Source: Syntrophobacterales bacterium
GTDB lineage: Bacteria > Desulfobacterota > Syntrophorhabdia > Syntrophorhabdales > Syntrophorhabdaceae
Direction: 5' to 3'
Length of the DNA stretch: 47,500 nt
Assembly (NCBI GenBank): GCA_031274925.1
Contig: JAISPL010000005.1
Location: 1 to 47,500 of the forward strand
Of this stretch, positions 35,355 through 44,951 are shown piece by piece; positions within the stretch are counted from its first letter, which is position 1; the number at the start of each line of letters is the position of its first letter. Position numbers and translations under genes: made by a program. The notes beneath the pieces were generated by a model that was not told the DNA's origin, made no database searches, and worked only from the letters and a program-made list of their open reading frames with translations.

Positions 35355-36648
35355 GACTATCGTAGGGGTCATCGCACTCTGCCTGTTGCTAGGATTCTTC
35401 CTCACTGGTATAGAGTTGGCCTTTGCCATGGGTATTATCGGGGTGGCAGGATTTGCTTATCTCGTGGATGTACCGGCAGCCATGGGACTGATGGCCAACG
35501 ATTTTTTTGATACAGTTGCAAACTACGGGCTCACAGTTGTTCCACTTTTCGTGCTTATGGGGCAGATCGCATTCAACGCAGGCATTGCGAAACGTTTATA
35601 CGATTGCGCTCACAGGTTCCTCGGCCATATTCCTGGGGGTTTGGCTATAGCGACAGTCGCTGGGGCGACGGCATTCAAAGCCATATGCGGATCGGTTGCG
35701 GCAACATCAGCGACTTTTGCGAGCGTCGCTGTGCCCGAAATGACAAAATTCGGGTACAGCAAGAAGTTGTCTACCGGTATTGTCGCCATAGTCGGCACCC
35801 TCGGATGTCTTATCCCTCCGAGCGTGGTGTTGATTATATTCGGCATCGTCACACAGCAGTCTATAGGCAGGTTGTTTCTGGCTGGTATTATTCCGGGACT
35901 ACTTATCGCGTTCTTCTTTGTGATTGTTATCTTCGGGTGGTGCAAAATAGACCCTGCCCTCGGACCGAAAAGCGAGAAGTATGCGTGGGCAGACAGGTGG
36001 AAAACAGTCCCTGATGTAGTGTGGCCTGTGGTGATTTTTTTTGTCATTATTGCGGGCATGATGAAGGGAATCTTTACACCCACGGAAGCGGGCAGCATCG
36101 GGGCTTTCGCCGTGCTGGTACTGTGTATTGCCAAGCGGAACATGAATTTCAAAGGATACGTGAAATCGGTGAAGGAATCCCTGAGAACCGCATGTATGGT
36201 GTTGTTGTTGGTCGCCACATCCAGCATGCTGGGACATTTCATTGCCGTGACCAATATGCCTAACCATCTCGGTCAATGGGTCCTGAGCCTCACGTTACCG
36301 TCATATATCATTGCATGCATGATTCTTCTCATCTATCTTGTCGGCGGTTCGTTTATTGACGATCTGGCATTTATGATTCTTGCAACGCCGATATTTTTTC
36401 CCATAATTACCAAGCTTGGGTACGATCCTCTCTGGGCAGGTATAATGGTAGCCCTTACCGTGTGTATAGGATCGGTTGTTCCCCCTGTGGCGATATGCGT
36501 CTTCATAGTCAGAAACATCACGAAAGTACCGATGGGTGTGATCTATTCGGGTGTCTATCCCTTTCTCATTTCACTTGTTCTTGTAGTCGTACTCTGTTTT
36601 TTGTTTCCCCAGATCGTCCTGTTTCTGCCGAATCAGCTCATGAAATAG
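35347..36648 (+). CDS. TRAP transporter large permease subunit (DctM family)
   Basis: 433 residues, about 12 hydrophobic segments. The DctM motifs GSVAATSATFASVAVPEM, GYSKKLSTGIVAIVGTLG, LIPPSVVLIIFG and FTPTEAGSIGAF are present. Sodium-driven import of the bound solute across the inner membrane. Completes the operon with the DctP and DctQ genes. The acyl-CoA ligase begins 133 bp downstream and probably activates the imported acid. Confidence 0.95.
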   Translation: MNETIVGVIALCLLLGFFLTGIELAFAMGIIGVAGFAYLVDVPAAMGLMANDFFDTVANYGLTVVPLFVLMGQIAFNAGIAKRLYDCAHRFLGHIPGGLAIATVAGATAFKAICGSVAATSATFASVAVPEMTKFGYSKKLSTGIVAIVGTLGCLIPPSVVLIIFGIVTQQSIGRLFLAGIIPGLLIAFFFVIVIFGWCKIDPALGPKSEKYAWADRWKTVPDVVWPVVIFFVIIAGMMKGIFTPTEAGSIGAFAVLVLCIAKRNMNFKGYVKSVKESLRTACMVLLLVATSSMLGHFIAVTNMPNHLGQWVLSLTLPSYIIACMILLIYLVGGSFIDDLAFMILATPIFFPIITKLGYDPLWAGIMVALTVCIGSVVPPVAICVFIVRNITKVPMGVIYSGVYPFLISLVLVVVLCFLFPQIVLFLPNQLMK

Positions 36649-36781
36649 GGTGACAAAACTTGTTTTAAGAGGGACTGAAAGAAATTATTAAGCGTGGTTA
36701 AATGGATTTGAAATCAACAAGAACGGTGGCAAAAATAGCACCCTGCAGATTGTTAAGAATTTACATAATGGGAGGAAAGGC

Positions 36782-38329
36782 ATGACCATAGGTGATCTAC
36801 TTGTAAGAAATGCCCATAAGTTTCCTGATAAACCGGCCGTCATTTCGGAAGATATGACCCTTACTTTTCGTGCCCTCAATGAAAGAGTCAACCGATTGGC
36901 TGACTTTCTTATCAATGCGGGACTTGAGAAGGGTGACCGGGTCGGCGCCGTTGTTCATAATGGTCATCAGTTTATTGAGATCTATTTTGCTGCCGCCAAA
37001 GCCGGCGGTATCTTTTGTCCTTACAACAACCACGTGAAAAACGAAGAGCTCAGAGAGTTGATCCAGTACTCGTCGCCGAAATTTCTGTTTTTGGACAGGG
37101 ATTTCGGCGCCATGATTGCGGGACTGAAACCGGTCCTCAGTTCTGTCACACACTATGTCTGCCTTCAGAAGCCGGAGTGGCCCGGAATGGAAGACTATGG
37201 ACAGAGCATTGATTGCCGAAAGACTGAGGAGCCCAGGTCAAAAATATCGGAAGATGATGTGTTGAGTATAATCTTTACGGCAGGTACTACAGGGAAGCCA
37301 AAAGGGGCAATGAGGACTCACCGGCATCTCATGTCCGATGCCGTTGCAAGCTCTATAGACCTCAGAGTCGAGTATGACGAAAGGGTTCTTATCGCGTTTC
37401 CCATGTATCACGTGGCAGCCGAAGACAACATAGTAAGGCATTATTTTATGCCGAATACGATTTGCATCAAAAAGGAAGGGGGCTTCAACCCCATAGAAAT
37501 CCTGGATTATATCTCAAAAGAACGAATAACAAGGTGTCATTTCGTGCCGACCATGATCCACAGCCTCCTTCAGATACCGGATATCAGGAAGTTCGACCTT
37601 TCGAGCTTGAAACTTATCCTTTATGCAGGTTCGCCCATGCCGGCTGAATTGCTCCGACAGGCGCTTGAAGTCTTTCCGTGCGGGTTCGCCCAACTGTATG
37701 GTCAGACGGAGAGCGGGCCTTTTACGACGGTCCTGAAACCAGAAGATCACATCGTGAACGGCTCAGCCGCAAATCTGAACAGGCTCGCGTCTTCCGGAAA
37801 ACCGGCACTCAATTATGAGATCAGAATTGTGGACGAGGACGATAGGGATGTGGCTGTCGGAGAAGTGGGGGAGATTATCGGCAAGAGCGAAGCAATGACC
37901 ATCGGCTACTGGCAGATGCCCGAAGCAACGGCTGAAAAGTTGAGAGGCGGGTGGCTCAGAACCGGTGATCTTGGCAAATTCGATGAAGAGGGTTTTATCT
38001 ATATCGTGGAAAGAAAGAACGATATGATCATATCCGGTGGTGTGAACATATACCCCCGTGAAGTGGAGGAAGTGCTTTACCGGCATCCTGCCATATCCGA
38101 GGTGTCAGTAATTGGCATACCGGACGAACATTGGGGTGAAGTGGTGAAGGCGGTGGTAGTCCTCAAGAACGAGGCGTCAGCGACCGAGGCGGAACTGATC
38201 GCGTTTTGTGGTGAGTGCTTGGCCGGCTATAAGAAGCCGAAGACCGTTGATTTCTGGAAAGAGTTGCCGAAAAGCCCCCAAGGAAAAATATTGAAAAAAG
38301 AGATTCGTACCTATTACGCAGCCAAGTGA
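36782..38329 (+). CDS. Acyl-CoA ligase / AMP-dependent synthetase
   Basis: 515 residues, ANL superfamily. Seen: IFTAGTTGKPKGAMRTH (AMP/P-loop, near 164), YGQTESG, GWLRTGDLG, YIVERKNDMIISGG, and the C-terminal catalytic Lys in PKSPQGKILKK. Forms an acyl-AMP then the CoA thioester in the cytoplasm. The substrate is not readable: short/medium fatty, aromatic or other carboxylic acids are possible. Good GGGAGG ribosome site. Its place after the TRAP genes suggests it works on the transported acid. Confidence 0.92.
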   Translation: MTIGDLLVRNAHKFPDKPAVISEDMTLTFRALNERVNRLADFLINAGLEKGDRVGAVVHNGHQFIEIYFAAAKAGGIFCPYNNHVKNEELRELIQYSSPKFLFLDRDFGAMIAGLKPVLSSVTHYVCLQKPEWPGMEDYGQSIDCRKTEEPRSKISEDDVLSIIFTAGTTGKPKGAMRTHRHLMSDAVASSIDLRVEYDERVLIAFPMYHVAAEDNIVRHYFMPNTICIKKEGGFNPIEILDYISKERITRCHFVPTMIHSLLQIPDIRKFDLSSLKLILYAGSPMPAELLRQALEVFPCGFAQLYGQTESGPFTTVLKPEDHIVNGSAANLNRLASSGKPALNYEIRIVDEDDRDVAVGEVGEIIGKSEAMTIGYWQMPEATAEKLRGGWLRTGDLGKFDEEGFIYIVERKNDMIISGGVNIYPREVEEVLYRHPAISEVSVIGIPDEHWGEVVKAVVVLKNEASATEAELIAFCGECLAGYKKPKTVDFWKELPKSPQGKILKKEIRTYYAAK

Positions 38330-38354
38330 TGGAGAACTGGTTTTGGATAAAAAT

Positions 38355-38389
38355 AGGCAGGGCCGGTCGTTGACTGACCGGCCCTGCCT
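38355..38389. terminator. Strong GC-rich hairpin, likely bidirectional terminator
   Basis: AGGCAGGGCCGGTC (38355-38368) and its exact complement (38376-38389) form a 14-bp stem with a 7-nt loop, 25 bp after the acyl-CoA ligase stop. The T-rich tract is on the minus-strand side (TATTTTTATCC), so it would terminate minus-strand transcripts best, but it also closes the ligase gene. Confidence 0.7.
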
Positions 38390-38998
38390 GAGTAACTGAC
38401 CAGTGTTGCTTCTTCTGTTGAGCTAAATTTATTTCCTCAAGATATAGTTGTTTCAGGAATCAATCCCGATCCTCTCTTGGGAAGAGTATTGTGTCTCTCA
38501 TCATCCTCTCGTCTTTTGCCGTAGTATAGCCTTTACAGACGGAAGAGTAACCCATGGCCTAAAGCGTACCATTCCTGCTTTCGTGGTGCCGTTTATGTTT
38601 GTCCTATCGCTTACAGGATAGGACTCTTTTTTTGAAGGTCCATGTCTTATCCATGGACGTTCGCTGCTGTGGTTTCGGCATGGCAGGCATTGCTGGAGGC
38701 GCAAACTCTTGATTTCTCAAGCGGACTTTGTTGTCGAGAGAATTGATCTCATCGCCCTTGGATTTCTCCTGGCCTGCTCATCAATAGCCTTAGATATTGT
38801 GTTACTGCATGGTCTTGATTGGCCTCATGATGATATGGCAAAAGATCACGATAAAAAGGGTTACTATTGCGCCTACAGGAAAATAGCGATGTAACCCCAA
38901 AAATCGAGTTCAATACTGCACACCGGTTCCATTGACCCATGCTGGCCAATCATGCCGGGATGCTACAGTCCGAAAATAGACGCCCTTAAACGGGATAG
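38390..38998. other. Gene-free stretch
   Basis: About 600 bp. A 61-codon plus-strand frame at 38709-38894 with hydrophobic and DKKGYYCAYRK segments is protein-like but matches nothing I know and has no clear ribosome site. I list it as unassigned rather than a gene. No other feature seen. Confidence 0.35.
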
Positions 38999-39736
38999 TT
39001 ATATGTTCCACCCGCCGGAGACGGGAATTGAGGCGCCTGTTATAAAACCTGCGTCTTCAGAAGCAAGAAAAGCTACTACCCGCGCGACATCCTCCGGCTC
39101 GCCGATCCTGCCCAGGAGGGTTTCGGAAAGAATAGGCGCCTTATATTTTTCCGGCATTGCTATTATCGGAGGGGTCCGTATCAGTCCGGGCACCACTGCG
39201 TTCACTGTCACGCCGTCAGGGCCGGCTTCTCTTGCGGTAGTTTTCGTCAATCCCACGACTGCTGCCTTCGCGGTTGCGTAGGCAGCCTCCCCCTTAGCTC
39301 CCAGAAGTCCATAGATGGAGCTTACGTTGATGATTCGGCCCCATTTTGTGGCTCTCATGCCAGGCAAAAAGGCTTTAGTAAGAAGGAAAGGGACTATGAC
39401 GTGAATTCCCATGACCTCGTTAAAATCCTGTGTATCTATTTTCGCCGTGACGCCTGGGCGGTCAAATCCTGCATTATTAACGAGGATGTCGATCCTTGCC
39501 TCCGCCTTGATTTGTTCTGTAAGCTTGAGGAGCGGTTCCGTATGGGTAAGATCAATGATGTGGGCAAGAACCGAAGCCGCGCTCGCAGACAAGTGTTCCA
39601 CGACCTTGGGTAAAGTACCCCTGTTCTTGTCGATAAGTACCAGTTTTGCTCCCCTCTCGGCAAATACTTCTGCGCAGGCTCGGCCGATACCCTGACCTGC
39701 CCCTGTGATGAGCGCCGTGCGGCCGGTGAGATTCAT
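38999..39736 (-). CDS. SDR-family oxidoreductase (FabG-like)
   Basis: 245 residues, classical short-chain dehydrogenase. Cofactor motif TGAGQGIG (11-18), NNAG (87-90), Ser140, Tyr153 and Lys157 of the catalytic triad are in place. The fourth tetrad residue, usually Asn in a motif such as VNLKG, is His112 here (GIHVIVP), which is unusual. Dinucleotide preference: Asp36 after the second strand suggests NAD. Good AAAGGAG ribosome site 7 nt upstream. Possibly a hydroxyacyl-CoA or ketoacyl reductase; substrate not determinable. Convergent with the acyl-CoA ligase and divergent from the DUF362 gene. Confidence 0.88.
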   Translation of the reverse strand: MNLTGRTALITGAGQGIGRACAEVFAERGAKLVLIDKNRGTLPKVVEHLSASAASVLAHIIDLTHTEPLLKLTEQIKAEARIDILVNNAGFDRPGVTAKIDTQDFNEVMGIHVIVPFLLTKAFLPGMRATKWGRIINVSSIYGLLGAKGEAAYATAKAAVVGLTKTTAREAGPDGVTVNAVVPGLIRTPPIIAMPEKYKAPILSETLLGRIGEPEDVARVVAFLASEDAGFITGASIPVSGGWNI

Positions 39737-39984
39737 ATGGATTCTCCTTTCTTGGTGACTGCCTCTGCAACACGCAGTCAGCGGTTGTATGATTAGATTC
39801 CAGTTTAACGAATACTGGAAGAACTTACAAGTAATTCACAGCTCTACGCTCTGGCGGCTGCCCCCCTTGGCAAGCGTAGGCGACCGGACCATATAATTTT
39901 TTAATCTAAGGATACCTGAGTTGTGGTAATCTTTATCAAACGCCAAGTAGTCGTCGGGGCAATATATTCAAGGAGGTCAGGGAG

Positions 39985-41751
39985 ATGGCATTGCCGATTA
40001 TACTCAGCAAAGGAAAATTTACCGCTCAGTTCCGAAGGCGGTTTTTCTCGTACTGTGAGAATATAAATGCAGGGGATTATCCGTTGACCAGATGGAAGCA
40101 GTGGACGGATAATCCGGCCATCGTTATATTTCGAGCCGTCCGGGACGGAAAGACGGCCGGTTGGATCGCCTACGACAAAAGTAGAAGCAGAGTTCAGGAA
40201 ATCTGTATTGACGGAAGAGGCAGCATGCCTGAGCTCTGGACGGCGATGATGGATGCCCTTATCGTTCGTGAGAATTTGATTGCATTCGAGCTGCTGGCCG
40301 ACGATGCGGGCAAATATAACTGGGCTGTGGAATATGGTTTCCGACCCACTCATACATTCAAGATGAACGGCGGCATCCCTCTTGTCCAGATGGATTTGAG
40401 TTGGGCGATACTTCGCGAGAAGCTGGATGGGCTCCAGCCCGCAGCGGCTTACAGGACGAAAGAGAAGGTGGCTATCGAGAGGGTGCCTGAAACCAGTACC
40501 AATGAAGAGGTCAAAACAGGGCTTCGACGCCTGATACGTAAACTGGGTGGGCTGAAGCGATTTGTAAAGCCGGGCCAGACCGTGGTTATAAAGCCGAATG
40601 TGGTGAGCGACCATGGATTGAAGGATGGCGAATATAAGGGCGGTATCATCACAGACATAAGGGTGGTGAGGGCCTTGACGGAGATCCTTCTCCCTGTCGC
40701 TGCAAGAGTAATCATTGCCGAAGGGTCTTCAATAAACCGGAGCGAAACCTCCAAAATGTTCGCACATTACGGCTATGACAGGCTGGCGGACATGGATAGA
40801 AAAAAAGTGAGCCTTGTAGACCTTAATAAGGATGATACGACAGAGAAAACGATTCTCGGTGGAAAGCGGATGGTTTCCAGAAAGATCCCCCTTACCCTTG
40901 AAAGGGCGGATGTCATCATCAGCGTACCGGTCCTCAAGATACATTTTGCGGCTGTGGCCTCCCTGAGCATCAAACATCTCCAAGGCGCCGTGCCTCCTCT
41001 TGAAAAGTACATGACACACTTTTTTGGACTCTGGCAGAATCTGGTAAACATTCATCACGTGATCAAGCCTAAACTGACAATTATAGATGGGCTTACCGGT
41101 CAGGAGGATTTTGGACCTGTGTCTGGGGTACCGAAGGAAATGGGCCTTCTTATCGGAGGAACAAATCCAGTGGCCGTCGATTCCGTTGCCATGAAGATTA
41201 TGGGACTTGATCCTCTTGCTTCCCCGCCTGTGTGGCTGGCCTATATGCAGGGTATGGGGCCTGTTGAAGAAAATATGATCACAGTCGTTGGTCCAGGGAT
41301 TGAAGAGGTAATGAGTCCCTTCAGACAGCCCGCCATTGACCTTACGGGAGGCAGGGATATCACGATCCATGCCGATCGTGCTTGCCCTGGCTGCAAAGGG
41401 TATCTTCATTTTGTGCTGAGCAAGCTAAGGCGACCTGACCCCAAGGACCCGAGTCGGCTGCTCATTGACCGGCCATTCAATAAAAGGGTAAATATTTTTC
41501 TCGGACCTGCTGGAGATGGTATGGCAAGACCGGAAGAGAATAATGAGAATAATGTCTTTATGGGCATCTGCCAGCAGCATTATGAATGGGCTGGTACTCA
41601 TCTCCCAGGCTGTCCTCCTCATGCAGAGGTTATCATGAACGGTATATTCGAATTGTTTCCAGACGTTGAGAGGCCTCAGTATGCGGACAAGACCGAGGAG
41701 GCGAAACTGAGCGAAATGTTGAGGGAAGTTCTGAGCATGGACAGGGCCTGA
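39985..41751 (+). CDS. GNAT-like/DUF362 fusion protein
   Basis: 588 residues. The N-terminal 150 or so resemble a GNAT acetyltransferase-type fold (GKTAGWIAYDKS, then ELLADDAGKYNWAVEYGFRP). From about 160 to 440 it is a DUF362 domain (VKPGQTVVIKPNVV, GSSINRSETSKMFAHYGY, SVPVLKIHFAAVASLSIKH). The remaining tail has cysteines in ACPGCKGYL, GICQQH and PGCPPHAE, possibly metal ligands. DUF362 proteins are of unknown biochemistry. The gene ends 1 nt before the endonuclease Q start, so it is in one operon with DNA-repair-like genes; the reason for this is not known. Confidence 0.8.
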   Translation: MALPIILSKGKFTAQFRRRFFSYCENINAGDYPLTRWKQWTDNPAIVIFRAVRDGKTAGWIAYDKSRSRVQEICIDGRGSMPELWTAMMDALIVRENLIAFELLADDAGKYNWAVEYGFRPTHTFKMNGGIPLVQMDLSWAILREKLDGLQPAAAYRTKEKVAIERVPETSTNEEVKTGLRRLIRKLGGLKRFVKPGQTVVIKPNVVSDHGLKDGEYKGGIITDIRVVRALTEILLPVAARVIIAEGSSINRSETSKMFAHYGYDRLADMDRKKVSLVDLNKDDTTEKTILGGKRMVSRKIPLTLERADVIISVPVLKIHFAAVASLSIKHLQGAVPPLEKYMTHFFGLWQNLVNIHHVIKPKLTIIDGLTGQEDFGPVSGVPKEMGLLIGGTNPVAVDSVAMKIMGLDPLASPPVWLAYMQGMGPVEENMITVVGPGIEEVMSPFRQPAIDLTGGRDITIHADRACPGCKGYLHFVLSKLRRPDPKDPSRLLIDRPFNKRVNIFLGPAGDGMARPEENNENNVFMGICQQHYEWAGTHLPGCPPHAEVIMNGIFELFPDVERPQYADKTEEAKLSEMLREVLSMDRA

Positions 41752-41752
41752 C

Positions 41753-43030
41753 ATGCGGTTCATCGCGGATCTCCACATTCATTCCAAATACTCCAGAGCC
41801 ACAAGCTCGGCTATGGAGCCGGAGGGCTTGTGGAGATGGGCTCAGCTCAAGGGGATAACCGTAATGGGCACGGGCGATTTTACTCACCCGAAGTGGTTTA
41901 TGGAACTGACCGATAAACTTGAACCCGTAGGGAACGGGTTGTTTACGCTAAAGAAGGAGATGCGCCCAGGGGGTGTTCCGGAGTCGTGTAAAAGAGAGCC
42001 TTTCTTTCTTCTCTCGGTGGAGATTAGTTGTATTTACAGCAAGAATGGAAAGACCCGAAAAGTACACTGCATTGTTTTTGCTCCTGATCTTGCCGTTGCC
42101 GCGAGGATAAACCTTGCCTTGTCGAAGATTGGCAATATCGGCTCGGATGGGAGACCAATTCTCGGGCTTGATGCAAAGGATCTCCTTAAGCTTACCCTTG
42201 ATGCTTCACCAGAGGCCATGCTTATCCCCGCTCACATATGGACTCCCCATTTCTCCGTTTTTGGCGCGGCGTCAGGCTTTGATTCCCTGGTTGAGTGCTT
42301 TGAGGAGCTTACCCCTCATATCAGGGCCGTGGAAACAGGCCTTTCTTCGGACCCGCCAATGAACTGGCGTCTGTCGGCCCTTGACGGAATCACGCTTGTA
42401 TCAAATTCCGATGCCCATTCACCGCAAAAGATTGGCAGAGAAGCGAATATCTTTGACACGGAAGAAATATCATACAAGGCGATTACTGCGGCGATTGCGG
42501 ATGGAAAAGGTTTCTCTGGGACAATTGAGTTCTTTCCTGAGGAAGGGAAGTATCACTACGATGGCCACAGGACATGCGGAATCAGTCTTTCACCAGAGGA
42601 AACGATCCGTTACGGCTATCGTTGTCCGGTATGCGCCAAACGCGTAACTGTGGGTGTGATGCACAGGGTCCAGGCGCTTGCAGAAAGGGAAGCAGGCTTC
42701 ATACCGTCGACCGCCACCCGCTATTACTCCGCAATCCCACTCCCGGAGGTTCTTTCAGAGGCCATGAAAGTTGGTGCGGGCAGTAAGACAGTGATGGCTG
42801 AATATCTGAAGCTCCTGTCAAAACTGGGAAATGAATTTAAGATACTTCTTGATACCCCTTTGGAAGAGATAGAGCAGGTCGGCAGTGCGCCTCTTGTCGC
42901 GGAGGCAATTGCGAGGATGCGCACCGGAGCTGTGCATATCAAGCCCGGATACGACGGAGAATACGGGAAAATCAAGATATTCGAAGAATTTGAGCGCAGG
43001 GAAATGAAAGGGCAGATGCCTTTGCTCTGA
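41753..43030 (+). CDS. Endonuclease Q family protein (PHP domain)
   Basis: 425 residues, TIGR00375/EndoQ family. The N-terminal PHP domain starts ADLHIHSKYSRAT, with TGDFTHPKW, HIWTPHFSVFGA and SNSDAHSP as further metal motifs. A Cys set (Cys275, Cys291 and Cys294, in CGIS and CPVC) fits the zinc site known in EndoQ. The C-terminal region has helix-hairpin-type residues. EndoQ nicks DNA 5' to deaminated bases and other lesions and is best known in archaea, with scattered bacterial homologues. A repair role is likely; the helicase gene follows by 66 bp. Confidence 0.85.
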   Translation: MRFIADLHIHSKYSRATSSAMEPEGLWRWAQLKGITVMGTGDFTHPKWFMELTDKLEPVGNGLFTLKKEMRPGGVPESCKREPFFLLSVEISCIYSKNGKTRKVHCIVFAPDLAVAARINLALSKIGNIGSDGRPILGLDAKDLLKLTLDASPEAMLIPAHIWTPHFSVFGAASGFDSLVECFEELTPHIRAVETGLSSDPPMNWRLSALDGITLVSNSDAHSPQKIGREANIFDTEEISYKAITAAIADGKGFSGTIEFFPEEGKYHYDGHRTCGISLSPEETIRYGYRCPVCAKRVTVGVMHRVQALAEREAGFIPSTATRYYSAIPLPEVLSEAMKVGAGSKTVMAEYLKLLSKLGNEFKILLDTPLEEIEQVGSAPLVAEAIARMRTGAVHIKPGYDGEYGKIKIFEEFERREMKGQMPLL

Positions 43031-43096
43031 AAAAACTTCCATAATGTAATTGAACGACAATCAACGGCCCGCTGAATCGGAGCGGATGATGAGAAT

Positions 43097-44794
43097 ATGT
43101 CCCGTTTACTCGAAGGCTTGAACGAAGAACAGAGGCAGGCGGCAATCACTATATCGGGTCCCGTACTTGTATCGGCAGGACCTGGCACAGGCAAGACCCT
43201 TACCATCGTTCGGAGAATCGCATATCTCGTTGATCATGGCGTAAGGCCGGAGGAGATCATTGCGGTAACGTTCACGAACAGGGCGGCACGGGAGATGCGG
43301 GAGAGGGTAGACGAGTTTATGGGAAGCCGCGCATCGGGCATGTTCATAGGGACGTTTCACCTTCTCGGCCTCAGGATAATAAAGGAGAACTTGAAGAACG
43401 GCATGGCAGTATGCGACAGGCGGCGACAGATTGATATTCTTGAACCGCTTTCAGGCGGTCGCAGAAGAGCGGAACAGATGGCCGAGGCAATATCGAGGAT
43501 CAAGAGTCTCATGGAAGAGCCGCAGGATATGGAAGTAAGCAAGCTCTGTAAGGCCTATGATGATGAATTGAGGAGACAGAGCTTGTATGACTTCGATGAC
43601 CTGATACGCATTCCTTTGGCCATCCTGGATGACGAAGCCGTGGCTGCTCAATACAAAAAAGTGTTCCGATATGTGATGGTAGATGAGTACCAGGACATCA
43701 ATCAGGCGCAGCATAGACTTACGCGACGCCTTACAGACGGTGATAGTAATATCTGCGCTGTGGGTGACCCTGACCAAGCGATTTATGCCTTCAGGGGAGC
43801 TGATATGAAGAATTTCCTCAATTTTGAGACAGACTTTCCGGGAGCTTCAATGATCACGCTCACCAGGAACTATCGCTCATCCAAGACCATTCTCGACGCG
43901 GCGTCGGGGGTAATACGGCACAATAGAGAGAGACCGGCCAAAAACATTGAGGCAATAAGGGCAAGAGGAATGGAGATTACGGTTATATCCGCCCCCGACG
44001 AGAGGAGGGAGGCCGAAATAATCGTGAAAGAAATCGAATCAAGAATGGGCGGGACAAGCCATTACGATCTCATGAAGAGAACGGATGATTTCGATTGCTC
44101 GGATGGCTCCTGCGGATTCCTTGATTTTGCCGTGATATTCAGGACTAATTCGCAAGTCAAAGTTTTAGAGGAGGCTTTTTTTGAGTCCGGGATGCCATAC
44201 CGGGTAGTGCGAGGTGAAGCTTCGGCAGGGATAAAGCAAGTTGCCGAGGCGCTGAAGGAACGGGCTGACGAGAGTTTATCTGTCTTGGACATTCACGATT
44301 TTGTTATAGCTTTGTGTGAGGAAAAGGATGTAACAGAAGATGACCTGGCCTTCCTTTGCCAGATTACTTACGCATATGGCAGTCTCCCCGCGAGCGAAGC
44401 CATCGACGCGGTTTTGAATGAACTGGTTCTTCTTTCTACAGGAGACGGATATGACTCCAGGGCTCAAGCTATAACCCTTATGACCATGCATGCCGCAAAA
44501 GGCCTGGAGTTCAAGGTTGTCTTTATCGCAGGCGTGGAGGATGGGCTCATTCCATTTGGAATTGTGGCGGAAAAGACAGAGATAGAGGAAGAACGCAGGC
44601 TCTTCTATGTCGGCATGACACGAGCAAAAGACGAGCTTCTCCTTACACGTGCGCGGAGCCGCTTCCTGCGGGGCCGTCGCAATGTCTCGCGGCCATCTCC
44701 TTTCCTTCTTGAAATTCCAAAAGAATTTATAAAGGAGAGAGTCGTGGAAGACAAGAGGTTGGCCCAGAAACAAAGACAAATGAAGCTATTTTGA
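43097..44794 (+). CDS. UvrD/Rep-like superfamily 1A helicase
   Basis: 565 residues. All SF1A motifs are visible: I, AGPGTGKT at 27-34; Ia, VTFTNRAAREM; II, VDEYQD; III, GDPDQAIYAFRGAD; IV, RNYRSSKTIL; V, TMHAAKGLEFKVVF; VI, RRLFYVGMTRAK. It is about 150 residues shorter than UvrD or Rep, mainly in the 1B/2B inserts and the C-terminus, so it is a compact relative. 3'-5' unwinding is expected by family. It probably works with the endonuclease Q encoded just upstream. Confidence 0.92.
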   Translation: MSRLLEGLNEEQRQAAITISGPVLVSAGPGTGKTLTIVRRIAYLVDHGVRPEEIIAVTFTNRAAREMRERVDEFMGSRASGMFIGTFHLLGLRIIKENLKNGMAVCDRRRQIDILEPLSGGRRRAEQMAEAISRIKSLMEEPQDMEVSKLCKAYDDELRRQSLYDFDDLIRIPLAILDDEAVAAQYKKVFRYVMVDEYQDINQAQHRLTRRLTDGDSNICAVGDPDQAIYAFRGADMKNFLNFETDFPGASMITLTRNYRSSKTILDAASGVIRHNRERPAKNIEAIRARGMEITVISAPDERREAEIIVKEIESRMGGTSHYDLMKRTDDFDCSDGSCGFLDFAVIFRTNSQVKVLEEAFFESGMPYRVVRGEASAGIKQVAEALKERADESLSVLDIHDFVIALCEEKDVTEDDLAFLCQITYAYGSLPASEAIDAVLNELVLLSTGDGYDSRAQAITLMTMHAAKGLEFKVVFIAGVEDGLIPFGIVAEKTEIEEERRLFYVGMTRAKDELLLTRARSRFLRGRRNVSRPSPFLLEIPKEFIKERVVEDKRLAQKQRQMKLF

Positions 44795-44951
44795 ATTTGT
44801 GGAAATTGCAGCGTCCATCCGGCTGCTGGACCGCCCTTTTCATTGCGGGTGAGGCTCTTTCGTGATAATCTACTTTACTTATAGAAAACGGACGCATTGC
44901 GGTGTTGTGATGGTCTAGAGACAGATCGGGTGGCCGTCGGTAGGAGGATAT

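Noticed and set aside
38709-38894. 61-codon frame after the acyl-CoA ligase
   Set aside because: Hydrophobic and protein-like but no family recognised and no ribosome site; kept only as a note in the spacer entry.
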